From the NCBI GenBank assembly GCA_015486015.1, contig WFSL01000004.1, forward strand, positions 1 through 15,922: 15,922 nucleotides of DNA, written 5' to 3'. The position numbers and the translations under genes are program-made. Each line of letters opens with the position of its first letter. Position 1 is the stretch's first letter. The notes beneath the pieces are model-generated. The model was not told where the DNA came from and did no database searches. It was given only the letters and a program-made list of their open reading frames with translations. This DNA is from Aquificota bacterium. Lineage in GTDB: Bacteria; Thermosulfidibacterota; Thermosulfidibacteria; Thermosulfidibacterales; B14-G1. Positions 14,221 through 15,922 of the stretch are shown in pieces.

Positions 14221-15822
14221 TCAATCTAAGGCCTGGGCCTTTTCACCGTGACTCAACTTCAACAAAGCCTCCTTCAGCTTGGCCTCGTGCTGGGCCTTCT
14301 GCTTGAAATAACCTGGGTTGACTCGCTCCACCAAATGGTCCACGCTCACCTTCATAATATTAAAGAAGGGTTTGGGATATATGCCAATCCAAATAAAGGT
14401 AATCACCAAAGGAGTCATATAGATCCATTCTCTGAGATTCATGTCTGTAAGTTTAAGGTTCTTTTCATGGGTGATACGCCCAAACATGGTCCTCTGGTAC
14501 AACCAGAGCATATAACCGGCTCCCAGTATCACTCCTGTAACGGCAAAAGCAGCGTATACCCAGTTATGTTTAAAGACACCCGCCAAACAAGTGAACTCTC
14601 CTATAAAACCATTGAGCCCTGGCAGTCCTATGGAAGAAAGCATGGTTATCATAAAAAAGGCAGCGAAGGCAGGCACCACCTTGGATATACCTCCAAAGTC
14701 CTTAATAAGCCGGGTATGAGCCCTTTCGTAAACTATACCCACGATAAGGAACAAGGCACCCGTAGACACTCCATGATTGATCATCTGCAAGAGAGAACCC
14801 TCGAGACCCATGGGATTGAGGGCAAACATGGCCAGCATCACCAAACCCATATGAGAAACGGAAGAATAGGCCACTAACTTCTTCATATCCTCCTGGGCCA
14901 AGGCGCATAGGGCACCATATATGATGGCTATTATGGATAGTATGGCCACAAAAGGAATGAAATACTTGGAAGCCTCGGGGAAGAGAGGAAGACTAAACCT
15001 GATAAAACCGTAAGTCCCCATCTTCAGGAGGACACCAGCCAGTATGACGGAACCCGCCGTAGGGGCTTCAACGTGGGCATCGGGAAGCCACGTGTGGAAG
15101 GGGAACAAAGGCACCTTAATGGCAAAACCTAAGAAGAAGGCCAGGAACAGCCAAAACTGGAATCCCGCTGGTATATGCATGTTATAGGTCCACTTAACAA
15201 AGTTGAAACTCCATACCCCCGTGATATGGTGATAGAGGAAATACATGGAGATGATAGCAATAAGCATGAAAAGAGAACCAAACAAGGTATACAGGAAAAA
15301 CTTGATGGCGGCATAAAGCTTTCTGGGACCACCCCAAACACCTATAAGGAAGTACATAGGAACCAGCATAACCTCCCAAAAAACATAAAAGAGAAACATA
15401 TCCAAGGCCACAAAGACCCCCAACATCCCTGTCTCTAAAACCAACATAGCTATGTAGTACTCTTTGTCCCTCTCCTTGATGTAATTAAATGAAGAGAGAA
15501 CGGAAATGGCTGTAAGAAAGGTTGTAAGAAGCACTAACAAAAGGCTGATGCCATCCACACCAAAGTAATACTCCACCCCCAACGCTTTTATCCAGCTACA
15601 CCTCTCCACAAACTGGAAATGCCATGTGGATCTGTCAAAACCAAGCCACAGGGCAATAGAAATGAAAAAATCTACCAGGGCTACAGCAAAGGCAAAATAC
15701 TTGATGAATTTAACCTTTTCCTTGTTAACAAACAGGATGAATATAGCCCCCGCTAAAGGTAGATAAGTAACGAGAGAGAGGATGGGAAAGCCAAAGACGT
15801 TTGTACCAAAGTTGAGCTCCAT
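14221..15822 (-). CDS. nuoM: NADH-quinone oxidoreductase (complex I) subunit M
   Basis: An antiporter-like proton-pumping subunit of complex I, 533 residues with about 14 membrane segments. All key charged residues are in place: Glu150 in YVFWEVMLVPMYFLIG, Lys236 in FAIKVPLFPFHTWLPDAH, Lys267 in GVLLKMGTYG and Glu409 in NGFIGEF. The C-terminal tail (about 505-533) is unusually charged, with repeated Lys/Glu. ATG 15822 follows GAGGAGG. It sits between nuoL (22 bases upstream) and nuoN (11 bases downstream). Confidence 0.97.
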   Translation of the reverse strand: MELNFGTNVFGFPILSLVTYLPLAGAIFILFVNKEKVKFIKYFAFAVALVDFFISIALWLGFDRSTWHFQFVERCSWIKALGVEYYFGVDGISLLLVLLTTFLTAISVLSSFNYIKERDKEYYIAMLVLETGMLGVFVALDMFLFYVFWEVMLVPMYFLIGVWGGPRKLYAAIKFFLYTLFGSLFMLIAIISMYFLYHHITGVWSFNFVKWTYNMHIPAGFQFWLFLAFFLGFAIKVPLFPFHTWLPDAHVEAPTAGSVILAGVLLKMGTYGFIRFSLPLFPEASKYFIPFVAILSIIAIIYGALCALAQEDMKKLVAYSSVSHMGLVMLAMFALNPMGLEGSLLQMINHGVSTGALFLIVGIVYERAHTRLIKDFGGISKVVPAFAAFFMITMLSSIGLPGLNGFIGEFTCLAGVFKHNWVYAAFAVTGVILGAGYMLWLYQRTMFGRITHEKNLKLTDMNLREWIYMTPLVITFIWIGIYPKPFFNIMKVSVDHLVERVNPGYFKQKAQHEAKLKEALLKLSHGEKAQALD

Positions 15823-15844
15823 GAACGCTCCTCCTCTAAAATTT

Positions 15845-15922
15845 TTACAAAATGTTTATGAATATATAAACGGTAAACATCAGGAAGATGCCCAAGACCA
15901 TGTAGAGCATGTAATTCTCCAC
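15845..15922 (-). CDS. nuoL: NADH-quinone oxidoreductase subunit L, C-terminal end
   Basis: An open frame of 25 codons enters from the right edge and ends in TAA at 15845. The peptide VENYMLYMVLGIFLMFTVY is a hydrophobic last membrane helix of the kind ending NuoL, whose C-terminus commonly reads like NYALYMVLG. Position directly before nuoM in the same direction fits the conserved nuoL-nuoM-nuoN order. The start is outside the window. Confidence 0.8.
   Translation of the reverse strand: MENYMLYMVLGIFLMFTVYIFINIL

Noticed and set aside
14248-14877. 209-residue plus-strand frame opposite nuoM
   Set aside because: Antisense of a strongly conserved membrane protein gene; no ribosome binding site or recognisable domain.

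Overview
The window is bacterial DNA with nearly all genes on the minus strand. The right-hand third ends with the 3' part of a complex I operon (nuoL end, nuoM, nuoN). Next to it lie a Fur-family regulator, a two-gene acyl-CoA operon (an alpha-methylacyl-CoA racemase/CaiB-type protein and a short-chain dehydrogenase) and a truncated ferritin-like gene. The left-hand 9.6 kb is a signalling island: three large PAS/GAF sensors ending in HD-GYP domains (predicted cyclic-di-GMP phosphodiesterases), a stand-alone PAS protein, a PAS-gene remnant and an unusual regulator-nuclease fusion. Multi-PAS/HD-GYP proteins, nuoLMN and a ferritin fragment of this type suggest an anaerobic delta-proteobacterial (Desulfobacterota-like) organism. 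That is an inference and is not settled by any marker gene here.

Layout from left to right. 1-1988 (minus): PAS-PAS-GAF-PAS-HD-GYP sensor, cut by the window edge. 1989-2487: intergenic DNA with a hairpin leader and a fragment resembling an IS21-family end. 2488-5271 (minus): 927-residue PAS-GAF-PAS-PAS-PAS-HD-GYP sensor with two poly-glutamate runs encoded by TTC/GAA repeats. 5272-6507 (minus): a sigma-54 (RpoN)-like DNA-binding protein fused to a C-terminal GIY-YIG nuclease domain; its stop codon touches the next start codon. 6508-6795: remnant of a PAS gene homologous to the 5' end of the first gene. 6929-6979: second copy of the hairpin leader. 7026-7478 (plus): 150-residue single-PAS protein. 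7581-9581 (minus): PAS-GAF-GAF-HD-GYP protein, visibly more G+C-rich. 9850-11753 (minus): SDR and racemase operon. 11783-12019 (plus): half ferritin, followed by a terminator. 12106-12540 (minus): Fur/PerR-family regulator with a TTG start. 12737-15922 (minus): nuoN, nuoM and the end of nuoL.

The island has been built by duplication. The last ~700 bases visible of the first sensor are nearly identical to the matching part of the 927-residue sensor, in a mosaic pattern that suggests gene conversion. A 44-base leader element recurs about 130 bases before the start of the first sensor and of the PAS remnant. The simplest model is two copies of one unit (leader, then PAS sensor, then HD-GYP tail). 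In the second copy the 5' part decayed and the RpoN-like/GIY-YIG gene now sits between the leader and the surviving sensor. That fusion gene is the most unusual object in the window. The three HD-GYP proteins would lower cyclic-di-GMP in response to PAS/GAF-sensed signals; no GGDEF cyclase gene is visible here.
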